Source: Sulfitobacter sediminilitoris
GTDB lineage: Bacteria; Pseudomonadota; Alphaproteobacteria; Rhodobacterales; Rhodobacteraceae
Direction: 5' to 3'
Length of the DNA: 64,000 nt
Assembly (NCBI RefSeq): GCF_010667575.1
Contig: NZ_JAABNT010000001.1
Coordinates: 186,001-250,000 of the forward strand
The position numbers and the translations under genes were made by a program. Position 1 is the stretch's first letter, and each line of letters starts with the position of its first letter. Below, piece after piece: positions 28,419 through 36,406 of this stretch. A model generated the notes under the pieces. It did no database searches. It was not told the origin of the DNA and was given only the letters and a program-made list of their open reading frames with translations.

Positions 28419-28880
28419 TTACTCTTTTTCTTCTGCCGCCGGTTTGCTCATCTTGGCCTCAAGCTCTTCGGCCTTGGCCATGGCGTCTGCTGCCTCGCGC
28501 TGTTTGCGCTCTGCGGCCGCACGGGCTGATGCGGCTTGGATTTTCTGGGCGTCCGCAGCGCGCTTTTCGGCCAGCTTGGCGGTCTCGCTGTCGGGGTCCA
28601 GATCGGTCAGCGATTTCGTCGCTGATTTCACGCCGTCCATCGCTGTGCCCACCGGGTTGGTGGCTGCTTTCAACGATTTGTTGATGCCAGCGGACATTTC
28701 GCGCATGCCGGACTGGTCGGCGGCGTCATTCATCGCGCTCGAAAATTCGCGCGCCATGCCTTTGGCCTTGCCCACGAACTGCCCTACCCTGCGAAACAGG
28801 ATCGGCAGGTCCTTGGGGCCCACCACGATCAGGGCCACAATGCCGATGACCAGTAATTCTGTCCAACCCAGATCGAACAT
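28419..28880 (-). CDS. tatB: Sec-independent translocase subunit TatB
   Basis: A 153-residue subunit with one N-terminal membrane helix ([21 protein letters not shown]), the conserved PKDLP hinge and a long charged amphipathic region. It forms the substrate-receptor complex with TatC. It sits between tatA (6-base gap) and tatC (3-base gap). The C-terminal 60 residues are Ala/Glu/Lys-rich and probably coiled. Confidence 0.95.
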   Translation of the reverse strand: MFDLGWTELLVIGIVALIVVGPKDLPILFRRVGQFVGKAKGMAREFSSAMNDAADQSGMREMSAGINKSLKAATNPVGTAMDGVKSATKSLTDLDPDSETAKLAEKRAADAQKIQAASARAAAERKQREAADAMAKAEELEAKMSKPAAEEKE

Positions 28881-28886
28881 GGGTGC

Positions 28887-29138
28887 TTAGCTCGCGCTCT
28901 TGTCAGCAGCCTTGTCGGTCTCTGGGTGCGTGCCGATGTCAGTGTGCTTTGGCAGGTCGGCACCTTCAACGTTCTCGACGCTTTTGACCTCTTCTTCGCC
29001 TTCCGAGATGCCCTTCTTGAAACTCGTGATGCCCTTGCCGACTTCACCCATCAGGCTGGAAATCTTGCCACGGCCAAAAAGCACCAGCACCACAACCGCA
29101 ATCAGCAGAAGGCCCGGCAAACCAATATTGTTCAACAT
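28887..29138 (-). CDS. tatA: Sec-independent translocase subunit TatA
   Basis: An 83-residue pore-forming subunit: a single membrane helix ([19 protein letters not shown]), the FGRGK hinge and an amphipathic helix followed by an acidic tail. It is the first gene of tatABC-DUF815. The 188 bases to the divergent WYL-regulator gene must hold its promoter; I could not pick out a clear one. Confidence 0.95.
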   Translation of the reverse strand: MLNNIGLPGLLLIAVVVLVLFGRGKISSLMGEVGKGITSFKKGISEGEEEVKSVENVEGADLPKHTDIGTHPETDKAADKSAS

Positions 29139-29283
29139 ATCTTATCTCCCATCTCCGCGCACAGCTTTCGCGCGCTTTGTCAGCCCCTGTCTACGCAACC
29201 GCCAAGCTGCCTCAAAGGGTCAAAGACCCGCAGCGGTATGATTCCGGCCAATGTCAGACACGATTTTCGACGCTTGCGACATT

Positions 29284-29307
29284 CAACTGACAGGTTTATG
29301 TCAGTTG
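29284..29307 (+). promoter_or_regulatory. Inverted repeat, likely operator of the WYL regulator
   Basis: CAACTGACA (29284-29292), six bases GGTTTA, then TGTCAGTTG (29299-29307): a perfect 9-bp dyad ending 19 bases before the regulator's GTG start. Placement and symmetry suit autoregulation by a dimeric helix-turn-helix protein. Confidence 0.6.
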
Positions 29308-29326
29308 GATCAATGAGGGGCCGACC

Positions 29327-29992
29327 GTGAGCCGCACCGACCGTCTTTTCGATATCATCCAAATCTTGCGCGACGGCAGGCTGCACAGGGCGCAGGATAT
29401 CGCCGAAGGGCTGGGGGTCTCCAACCGCACGATCTACCGCGACATGGAGACACTTATGGCTTCCGGTGTGCCGGTGGAGGGTGAGCGCGGCGTGGGTTAC
29501 CGGATCACGGAAGCGATCAGTTTGCCTCCACTGACGCTCACACCGGCTGAGCTTGAAGCTTTGAACCTTGGCCTCGCCATCGTGGGTCAGGCCGCCGATG
29601 ATACGCTCAAAGCTGCAGCAGAGACGCTTGCAGACAAGATTGATGCCGTCCTGCCCGCCCAGACCATCGCTGAGGCTGAGGCATGGAAGATCGACGCCTA
29701 TCCTTTTGCGGATCCAACGCGAAACCTGACGCATATGCCGCTGCTGCGCTCTGCCATCAAAGCGCGACAGAAGGTGCGGTTGACCTACACATCGCGGACA
29801 GGCGCGGTGACGGGCCGCGTCATCCGACCGTTGCACATGGAATACTGGGGGCGTGTCTGGACGCTGACCGCATGGTGTGAAATGCGCGAGGCTTTTCGCG
29901 TCTTTCGCCTTGATCAGATCGAGAGCGCAGAAGCTCTGCCCGATCTATTTGTCGATGAACCAGGTAAGAGGCTCGCGGACTATTCGGCTTGA
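29327..29992 (+). CDS. HTH/WYL transcriptional regulator (YafY-like)
   Basis: A 221-residue DNA-binding protein. Residues 1-58 form a winged helix-turn-helix (LFDIIQILRDGRLHRAQDIA, then SNRTIYRDMETL), and the C-terminal part is a WYL ligand-sensing domain with EYWGRVWTLTAWCEMREAFRVF. WYL regulators respond to nucleic acids or small molecules. The start is GTG, with GAGG upstream. A perfect dyad immediately before it suggests self-control; the other targets are unknown, though tatA is divergent. Confidence 0.87.
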   Translation: MSRTDRLFDIIQILRDGRLHRAQDIAEGLGVSNRTIYRDMETLMASGVPVEGERGVGYRITEAISLPPLTLTPAELEALNLGLAIVGQAADDTLKAAAETLADKIDAVLPAQTIAEAEAWKIDAYPFADPTRNLTHMPLLRSAIKARQKVRLTYTSRTGAVTGRVIRPLHMEYWGRVWTLTAWCEMREAFRVFRLDQIESAEALPDLFVDEPGKRLADYSA

Positions 29993-30077
29993 CCATCGTT
30001 TAGAATAGCTGCGGTCACACCCGGAGATTGCCATAAATCCCAAGAATCTGGGCTTAGGACATAAGTTTGGCAATGTT

Positions 30078-30446
30078 TCAGCTCTTGAGTGTCCAGCCGG
30101 ATTGTGGCGGCAGGAACGCTTCGACGCTGGCCTGCGCGATCACGATTGTCTCATCTCCTGACGGCACGTTTAGGCCGCCTTGCACTGCCGTCACGGTTGC
30201 CTTGCCGCGCGGCAACTTTGCCGTAAGCGCCTCAAGATCAAGCTTGTCCGGCTCCTGTACGCCCACTGTCACCTGCACCAGCATCTCGTCATGCTTCAGC
30301 CCGGTGACCGCGAAGATCGGCAGGGATGAATGGCGAAACGCATCCTCGATCGCGCGTGCGGCGGCCTTGGTATAGTCCATGCCGTGCAGGTCGTTGCCCA
30401 TACCCATTTCGATAATCACGCGGTGCATGTTCTCGATATCATCCAT
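30078..30446 (-). CDS. Lin0512 family protein (second copy)
   Basis: A 122-residue protein of the Lin0512 family, small conserved proteins of unknown function. It shares with its neighbour the opening IIEMGMGNDLHGMDYTKAA and the blocks MLVQVTVGVQEPDKLDLEAL and KATVTAVQGGLNVPSGD. It overlaps the first copy by eight bases, so a heteromeric pair is plausible. It is the last gene of the symporter/ATPase unit. Confidence 0.75.
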   Translation of the reverse strand: MDDIENMHRVIIEMGMGNDLHGMDYTKAAARAIEDAFRHSSLPIFAVTGLKHDEMLVQVTVGVQEPDKLDLEALTAKLPRGKATVTAVQGGLNVPSGDETIVIAQASVEAFLPPQSGWTLKS

Positions 30447-30801
30447 CGGTGCACTCCATATTGAACCCTACGCGCAGGGCGACGTTCGCCATGACGGTCG
30501 GGTATCCTGCGCCCTCCTGCCCTTTGGGGCGTGGCACATCGAGGCCGCCTTTGGTCACGTTTACCGTGACGTTGCCGTAGGGAAAGACGGCCTTCAGCAC
30601 GTCGATATCCACCGCGTCGGGCTTTTGGACCCCGACATCCAATGTGATCTGCATGTCGGTCTTCTCGAACCCGAACAGCTCGGCAAGGTTGATGGAATTA
30701 TGCCACAGCGCGTCGCGTACCGCCCTTTCGGCAGCTTGAGTATAATCACCACGCCTGAGGGATGATCCCATCCCAAACTCAACAAGTAGTGTTTCAACCA
30801 T
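30439..30801 (-). CDS. Lin0512 family protein (first copy)
   Basis: A 120-residue Lin0512 protein with the family blocks LLVEFGMGSSLRRGDYTQAA, DMQITLDVGVQKPDAVDID and NVTVNVTKGGLDVPRP. A strong ribosome site (AGGGGATAAAA) precedes its ATG. It starts 39 bases after the ABC ATPase stop. It is a tandem paralogue of the following gene, and the shared layout suggests both act in one ring or complex. Confidence 0.75.
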   Translation of the reverse strand: MVETLLVEFGMGSSLRRGDYTQAAERAVRDALWHNSINLAELFGFEKTDMQITLDVGVQKPDAVDIDVLKAVFPYGNVTVNVTKGGLDVPRPKGQEGAGYPTVMANVALRVGFNMECTDG

Positions 30802-30840
30802 TTTTATCCCCTGCCCGACTTTGGCCTGCTTGGTTCAGAC

Positions 30841-31923
30841 TTAAGTTACCGGAAAAACAAAACAACGATTACGTGGAATCGTCAGCCACATCACCGCCCC
30901 CGGCTGTGGCAAAAATACGTTCGGCACTGTTGCCCGAAGCTTTGATCCATCGTGGTCCATCACGAACTCAACAAGGCTCTCTGATCCCATGAACCGGGCG
31001 CGTTCGACCACGGCCCGGGCGGGCGTGCCGTCCTTTGCCGTTGGATTGGGTCCCTTGCCCGCACGGTCAAAGTCAATGCGTACATGCTGCGGGCGGAAGA
31101 CGATCTGCACCCGCGTGCCGTCAGCGACGCCGGGGGCGAGGAACCGCCCGAAGGCGGTTTGCGCCAAAGCACCTTGCACCGTTGCCTCTACGACATTCGC
31201 ATCCGAAAAGAACGCGACTGCCGCGCGGTCCAGGGGCCGTGTATAGACGTTATAGGGAGCGCCTTGCTGCACAATCTTGCCGTCACGCATCAGCGCGATC
31301 TCATCGGCCATCCGCATCGCCTCGTCCGGTTCGTGGGTAACCAGCAGAACGGCGGTATCTTCTTCCTTGAGGATGCCCAGCGTCTCATCCCGGATGCCGT
31401 CGCGCAGACGGTTGTCGAGGCCTGAAAAGGGTTCGTCCATCAGCATGATACGCGGTCGCGGCGCCAGAGCGCGGGCCAGCGCCACGCGCTGCTGCTCACC
31501 GCCCGAAAGCTGGTGCGGGTAGCCGTCGATAAAGCGGAGCAAATCCACCCGCTCCAGCAGTTCCTGCACACGCTTGCGTTTTTCTGCCTTGGGTCCGCGC
31601 AATCCGAAAGCCACGTTATCCGCCACGCTCAGATGTGGAAACAGCGCGAAGTCCTGAAACATCAACCCAATCTCGCGCCGCTCTGGCGGGACGCGGAACA
31701 CCGTGTCGCAGATCAGATTGCCATCCACGTGGATCGTCCCGCTGTCCTGCATCTCGACCCCGGCAATCATGCGCAGGGTCGTGGATTTGCCGCACCCAGA
31801 AGGCCCCAGCAGGCATGTCACCTGCCCCGGCATGATCTTAAGCGAGACACCATCAACCACTGCGCGACCCTGATAGCTGCGGCGCAGGTTCTTGATCTCA
31901 AGCCTTGGAACGGGTGCAGACAT
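30841..31923 (-). CDS. FbpC-type ABC transporter ATPase
   Basis: A 360-residue ATPase of the CUT1/FbpC type. Walker A GPSGCGKST is at residues 40-48, the Q-loop FQDFALFP at 89-96, the signature LSGGEQQ at 139-145, Walker B IMLMDEP at 159-165, and the last 110 residues form a TOBE-like substrate-sensing domain. The start is ATG 31923; the longer frame from 32016 overlaps the symporter gene. No permease or binding-protein gene accompanies it; the upstream gene is instead a sodium:solute symporter. Its partner is therefore unclear. Confidence 0.88.
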   Translation of the reverse strand: MSAPVPRLEIKNLRRSYQGRAVVDGVSLKIMPGQVTCLLGPSGCGKSTTLRMIAGVEMQDSGTIHVDGNLICDTVFRVPPERREIGLMFQDFALFPHLSVADNVAFGLRGPKAEKRKRVQELLERVDLLRFIDGYPHQLSGGEQQRVALARALAPRPRIMLMDEPFSGLDNRLRDGIRDETLGILKEEDTAVLLVTHEPDEAMRMADEIALMRDGKIVQQGAPYNVYTRPLDRAAVAFFSDANVVEATVQGALAQTAFGRFLAPGVADGTRVQIVFRPQHVRIDFDRAGKGPNPTAKDGTPARAVVERARFMGSESLVEFVMDHDGSKLRATVPNVFLPQPGAVMWLTIPRNRCFVFPVT

Positions 31924-31955
31924 GGATTTCCGATAAAATGACTCAGGTGCTGCTA

Positions 31956-33314
31956 TCAGCCTCGCTTCGTGGCCGCAAGCACCCCGGCAAATCCAACAGC
32001 CAGAACAACGACACAAATCACCAGCAATTGCTCGTATTTATGCCCTTCCGGCAGCAGCGGCGCGACCATGTCCCACCCTCGCGCAAAATAGGCGAATGCG
32101 CCGAGCATCGCGGCAGCAAACGCCACAAGATAGCCCCACAAGGCCACCTCGCGGTGCAGGACCAACCCGACAAACAGCACCGGCGCGAGGAACATCGAGG
32201 CGGTGCCGGACACAGCGACTGCATCAAAAAGCGTGGCATTGCCCCAAAGCGTCAGCACCGTCCCCAACACCATGAACACCAACATCACGGCGCGCCCCGC
32301 ATCAAGGGTACGCGGCAGCCAACCCGTTTCTTCCACCACCAGCCGCGATGCGGAGGCCAGTGCGGAATCTAGCGTACTGAGGGCCGACACCAGCAACGAA
32401 ATCATCAGGGCGAGAAACACCCAGGAAGGGAACATCGTACGCCACGTGCCGATCAGTTCACCCTCATAGGACGCACCCACGAGGCTGGCCTGAATGCCAA
32501 AGAAACCAAAGCCTATGATGCACAGGGTGGATATCCAGAACGCGTGCAGAAAGGACATGCGCGTCGTCTCCTCGTCCGCGATGAAACCGCGATCCATCAT
32601 CACCGGGTCATGCGCCGGGTATGAGAAAACCTGCAAGGCGGCGACCGCCAGCAACACCCAGCCATTATAAGATCCAGACGTGCCGGGAGCGGTCAGGACA
32701 GCTCCGACGTCAAATCCGGGCGATGCGATAAGCGCGGCAAAGGCAAGGCCAAAGACGACAAGAAAGACGACCATTTGGACCACATCGGTGCGTAGCGCGG
32801 CGCTGAGCCCACCCCAGGCCGAATAGGCCAGCCCCACGACGGCCACGATCAGGATCGCTGCCGTACCACTGCCCGCCAGCACGGCATTGAAGATGAGGCC
32901 GACCACAAGCAGGTTGGCAAAAACCTCAGACAGCAGACGCAGGGCGATCACAAAATTATAGCAGGCGTTCCCGGTCCCGCCGAACTCTGTCCCGAGCCAA
33001 TCCTGCATGGACCCGGCACCTTGCGCCCGCAGCCGGCCCACGATGAAACCGCCGGTCAGGAAAGAGGCGTAATAGGCGGCATAGGCCAGTGTTCCCGCGA
33101 TGCCGTAGTAATATCCAAGGATCGCCGCGTTCATCAGGGAACGGGCAAAGATCCAGGTCGTGACCTGCGACAAGACCAGCACCCAGAGCCCCGGTGCCGC
33201 CCCTTCGGCGCTGCGCCCGCCGAAAAATCCCTCGACGCTCGCCCGGCGCGGGGCCGCAAGCAGGCTCGCGATCAGGATCGCTCCGAAGAGGACAATCAGA
33301 ACAGTGGTTTGCAT
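31956..33314 (-). CDS. Sodium:solute symporter family protein
   Basis: A 452-residue inner-membrane transporter with 12-13 hydrophobic segments. It has the SSS-family pattern near the N-terminus (GLWVLVLSQVTTWIFARSLMN) and VGLAYSAWGGLSAALRTDVVQ in the middle, which matches the LeuT-fold symporters of proline, pantothenate and similar solutes. It is the first gene of a minus-strand unit with an ABC ATPase and two Lin0512 genes. The substrate cannot be assigned. Confidence 0.85.
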   Translation of the reverse strand: MQTTVLIVLFGAILIASLLAAPRRASVEGFFGGRSAEGAAPGLWVLVLSQVTTWIFARSLMNAAILGYYYGIAGTLAYAAYYASFLTGGFIVGRLRAQGAGSMQDWLGTEFGGTGNACYNFVIALRLLSEVFANLLVVGLIFNAVLAGSGTAAILIVAVVGLAYSAWGGLSAALRTDVVQMVVFLVVFGLAFAALIASPGFDVGAVLTAPGTSGSYNGWVLLAVAALQVFSYPAHDPVMMDRGFIADEETTRMSFLHAFWISTLCIIGFGFFGIQASLVGASYEGELIGTWRTMFPSWVFLALMISLLVSALSTLDSALASASRLVVEETGWLPRTLDAGRAVMLVFMVLGTVLTLWGNATLFDAVAVSGTASMFLAPVLFVGLVLHREVALWGYLVAFAAAMLGAFAYFARGWDMVAPLLPEGHKYEQLLVICVVVLAVGFAGVLAATKRG

Positions 33315-33431
33315 GGGAATGGTCCTTGGTAAGTCGCCGCGGCACAGGCTTACCCGAAGGCCGGAAGTTCAGCCAGCGGTCAATTCTGCCAATCCCGCGA
33401 TCGTGAACGCCCGCGCCGTGCCTGCAAAGAA

Positions 33432-33466
33432 TTAGGGGCGACGGTCTTTGCGACCATCGCCCCTAA
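33432..33466 (-). terminator. Hairpin downstream of the SDR gene
   Basis: TTAGGGGCGA (33432-33441) pairs perfectly with TCGCCCCTAA (33457-33466), and the inner GGTC/GACC extends the stem. It lies 24 bases past the SDR stop, between it and the symporter gene. The following sequence on this strand (TTCTTTGC) is only weakly U-rich, so this is a probable rather than certain terminator. Confidence 0.6.
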
Positions 33467-33489
33467 TGCGCATGAGATGCGTCGCGACG

Positions 33490-34269
33490 TCACATCGTCA
33501 GATTGGTCGCGCCACCGTCCAGCAGGATGTTCTGGCCGACGATGAACCCCGCGTGCTGAGAGCACAGGAACGCACAAGCCGCTCCGAACTCCTGCCGCGT
33601 GCCGTACCGCCCGGCTGGAATGGTCGCCGCGCGCTGTGCGCGCGCCTCGTCCAGCGTGATGCCCTTTTGCTTGACCACACCACTGTCCAGCGCATCTGCG
33701 CGGTCGGTGGCGTGAATGCCCGGCAACAGGTTGTTGATATTCACCCCAGAACCCGCGACCTGACGCGAGGTGCCTGCCACATATCCTGTCAGACCTGTGC
33801 GGGCCGAATTTGACAGACCCAGAACGCCAATCGGCGCACGCACGGATTGAGACGTGATGTTGACCACCCGGCCCCAGCCGCGCTCCATCATGCCGGGCAC
33901 CAGTGCCTTGATCAGAGCGATGGGCGCCAGCATGTTCGCATCCAGTGCCGCAATGAAATCATCGCGGCCCCAGTCCTGCCACATGCCCGGAGGGGGTCCG
34001 CCCGCGTTGTTGACAAGAATATCCACATCACCGGCAGCTTCGATCACAGCGGCCTGCCCTTCGGCGGTGGCCACATCAGCCGCGACCGTGGTGATTTCGA
34101 CCCCGTATTCCTGACGCAACCGCTCTGCCGAGGCCTGCAATGCGTCGGCACCGCGTGCGTTCATGATCAGGTTCACGCCAGCCTCTGCCAGCGCCTCGGC
34201 ACAGCCAAGACCCAAACCCTTTGAAGACGCGCAGACCAGCGCTGTTTTTCCTTTGATCCCAAGATCCAT
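33490..34269 (-). CDS. Atypical SDR oxidoreductase
   Basis: A 259-residue short-chain dehydrogenase-like protein resembling 3-oxoacyl-ACP reductases. The nucleotide loop reads CASSKGLGLG and NNAGGPPPG is present. At the catalytic site the usual YxxxK is replaced: the aligned segment reads LSNSARTGL, with Ser for Tyr and Arg for Lys. A close group of such SDRs exists, and their chemistry is not established. The start is ATG 34269; the extension to 34335 is unlikely. Confidence 0.82.
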   Translation of the reverse strand: MDLGIKGKTALVCASSKGLGLGCAEALAEAGVNLIMNARGADALQASAERLRQEYGVEITTVAADVATAEGQAAVIEAAGDVDILVNNAGGPPPGMWQDWGRDDFIAALDANMLAPIALIKALVPGMMERGWGRVVNITSQSVRAPIGVLGLSNSARTGLTGYVAGTSRQVAGSGVNINNLLPGIHATDRADALDSGVVKQKGITLDEARAQRAATIPAGRYGTRQEFGAACAFLCSQHAGFIVGQNILLDGGATNLTM

Positions 34270-34410
34270 CAGTCGATTCCTTTCAATATTTCGTCCCAGA
34301 AGTAACACGCCAGCGGATGGGTGCCAGTAAAACACCCCATGCTTGACCCACCTCTGTCACAATCCGAGCCTATCGGTTTGCTGACCCGTATTCCGCCTTT
34401 GAGGTATCCG

Positions 34411-35424
34411 ATGGCCCGCGTCCGCCCTGCCCCAGCGCAAAGTCTGCCTGTATTTCGTGCGGAAGATTTCTGTGCGACCGATGGCGCGAACATGGGTGAT
34501 CCGTTGTCATTCGCCTCGGAACTGGTTTTGGACGACGTGTATGAGCTTCCTTACGGGACACTGGCGCAGCGCCTGTCAGTATTGCCGGGAAAAGATAACC
34601 TGTTTCGGATCGCGCCTGAGACCGAAGTAGGCACGCCCGGCGCGACGCTGCATCTGGATTGCGCACTGAGTTTTATGTCGCCCGACGGAGCGATGCACGA
34701 TGCACTGTTGCTTGTCGAAGTGGATGAAGCTGGCGCGGTTGCGGATATCTACCTGCTGCCTTTGACGGCCCTCGGCACAAAGTTGGAGTACCGTCTGGTT
34801 GGCATCGACACGAAAAACGCACGGCAGAAATTCGCACAGGTTGCTTGCGTGTCTTTCACCCGCGGCACACACATCACCATGTCTTCGGGCGAACAGCGCC
34901 TGATTGAGGATTTGCGCATCGGTGACCGTATCCTGACGCGTGACGATGGTATTCAGGCGATACGCTGGATCAGTCAGACCACCGTCCGTGCAATGGGCGA
35001 ATTTGCCCCGATCAGGATTCACGCCGGTACGCTGAACAACGAACATGACCTTATCGTCAGCCCCGATCACCGCCTGTTCATCTACCAGCGCAGCGACGAG
35101 GTTGGCGCAGGACGCTCTGAATTGCTGGTCAAGGCACGCCATCTGGTCAACGGCTTCACCGTGACGCTGATGGAGGGCGGCTTTGTCGATTACTTTCAGC
35201 TGCTCTTTGACAGCCACCAGATCATCTATGCCGAAGGCATTGCTGCCGAGACGATGCTGATCGACCCACGAACCAAGCCGGTGCTGCCCGAAGAACTGTC
35301 GCAGGCGTTAGGCGAGGTCATTCCCGGCCATTCCGACCTGCCCCATGCCGGACTTGACGTGAATGAGGCGCTGTTGAACAGGCCTGATGCCGCAGAGTTG
35401 CTGCGCAAAGCATCGACGCGCTGA
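34411..35424 (+). CDS. Hint-domain protein
   Basis: A 337-residue protein with an N-terminal beta-rich region (about residues 1-140) and a Hint (Hedgehog/intein) module from about 145 to 275: SFTRGTHI, then RLIEDLRIGDRILTRDDGIQAIRW and VSPDHRLF. In Hint_2 proteins the first residue is usually Cys in CFTPGT; here that position is Ser148, with a Cys two residues before. Such proteins in Rhodobacteraceae may process themselves or neighbours and be secreted. The ATG at 34411 has GAGG upstream. No signal peptide is seen. Confidence 0.78.
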   Translation: MARVRPAPAQSLPVFRAEDFCATDGANMGDPLSFASELVLDDVYELPYGTLAQRLSVLPGKDNLFRIAPETEVGTPGATLHLDCALSFMSPDGAMHDALLLVEVDEAGAVADIYLLPLTALGTKLEYRLVGIDTKNARQKFAQVACVSFTRGTHITMSSGEQRLIEDLRIGDRILTRDDGIQAIRWISQTTVRAMGEFAPIRIHAGTLNNEHDLIVSPDHRLFIYQRSDEVGAGRSELLVKARHLVNGFTVTLMEGGFVDYFQLLFDSHQIIYAEGIAAETMLIDPRTKPVLPEELSQALGEVIPGHSDLPHAGLDVNEALLNRPDAAELLRKASTR

Positions 35425-35531
35425 TGGCAGTCGCAGTTGGCATTGGGGCGACTTGTTAAGCTGCTTCTATGGCAGTTCAGAGCCCTGTTGGACCTTCATT
35501 CGGCTCACCGGTGATGGGCACTTTTGAATAC

Positions 35532-36029
35532 CTATGGCAACGCTGAAAGGTTGGTTGGTTCAGGCTCGGCACCGGCAGCTGTCAACATTGCATGAATCTG
35601 ACCCCGGTGGTGGGTTTGGTGATTGAAGAGCTCAGCAGCACAAAGAGCCTTTGGCTTCTCGATCCGGGTTGAGCCATCGCCTGGATACCAGGCAACCATC
35701 CCATCAAGGTCAGTATCGATCAACAGGTCCGCCCAATCTTGGATTTCCTCGTTGCGTTTCGAACGCAGAATTTTGAAGTCGTCCCAATCCGATGGGCTGG
35801 TAAGGGAGTGCTTGATGGTTTCCTCTGGTCGCTCGTTTCCCTTCAATCGTTGCAATATCAAGGCATCAGCCCAATAAAGGTGGTTCAGGGTGGCAGTCAT
35901 TGATTGGAAGAAAACGCCTCGATCCTTCCGGCGAGCCACATCGGTGAGCCCGTCAGCGGCGGTCACCAAAGAGTTATTCTGCCAAGTATTGTAGCGGGCC
36001 ATGAGACGGCAGTATTCGGCTGAGATCAT
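35532..36029 (-). CDS. DinB family protein
   Basis: A 165-residue four-helix-bundle protein of the DinB/YfiT superfamily. Metal-binding His candidates lie in TLNHLYWAD (near residue 48) and NHQTHHRGQIHAML (near 140). Family members are thiol-dependent transferases or stress proteins. It stands alone, opposite prfC, and its function is not otherwise indicated. Confidence 0.82.
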   Translation of the reverse strand: MISAEYCRLMARYNTWQNNSLVTAADGLTDVARRKDRGVFFQSMTATLNHLYWADALILQRLKGNERPEETIKHSLTSPSDWDDFKILRSKRNEEIQDWADLLIDTDLDGMVAWYPGDGSTRIEKPKALCAAELFNHQTHHRGQIHAMLTAAGAEPEPTNLSALP

Positions 36030-36406
36030 CTTCTCAGACTCCTTTTATTTTCGTGTTGGGATGGTCAAGGGACGCTTACCAAAAAGCGTCTTTCCAGGTG
36101 CTAATCGAAACCCTGGCGGCGTGTCCTGCACGCGTCTACCTGATTGGGATGCTAATGCAGCCAGACAACGAATACAGGTTCAGTCATTTCAGGGGTTACG
36201 TCAAGCGTCAGGCATGTCTGCCTCGCCCCCGCATTACCGACCCTCAGTCAGTCGCCCCTCACCTTGATCCGCCCAAACCCTACCAAACCCTTGCCACCGC
36301 GCATATGTAGGGTATGTGTCAGCCCCGTTGAACTGGTGTGGGTTTTCACACTTTGTCTTCATTCGCCCTGAAATCGGGCTCACTGACGTTAGGAACGCCC
36401 GCCAAG
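36030..36406. other. Long prfC leader without a supported gene
   Basis: A 377-base region between the divergent DinB and prfC genes. The only sizeable frame (36053-36310, plus strand) lacks a ribosome site and family resemblance. A 7-bp hairpin GACGCTT (36071-36077) / AAGCGTC (36084-36090) followed by TTT occurs near the left end. Promoters for both genes should lie here, but none is clear. Confidence 0.5.

Noticed and set aside
36053-36310. An 85-codon frame in the prfC leader
   Set aside because: No ribosome site, no similarity and an unlikely composition for a protein of this genome.
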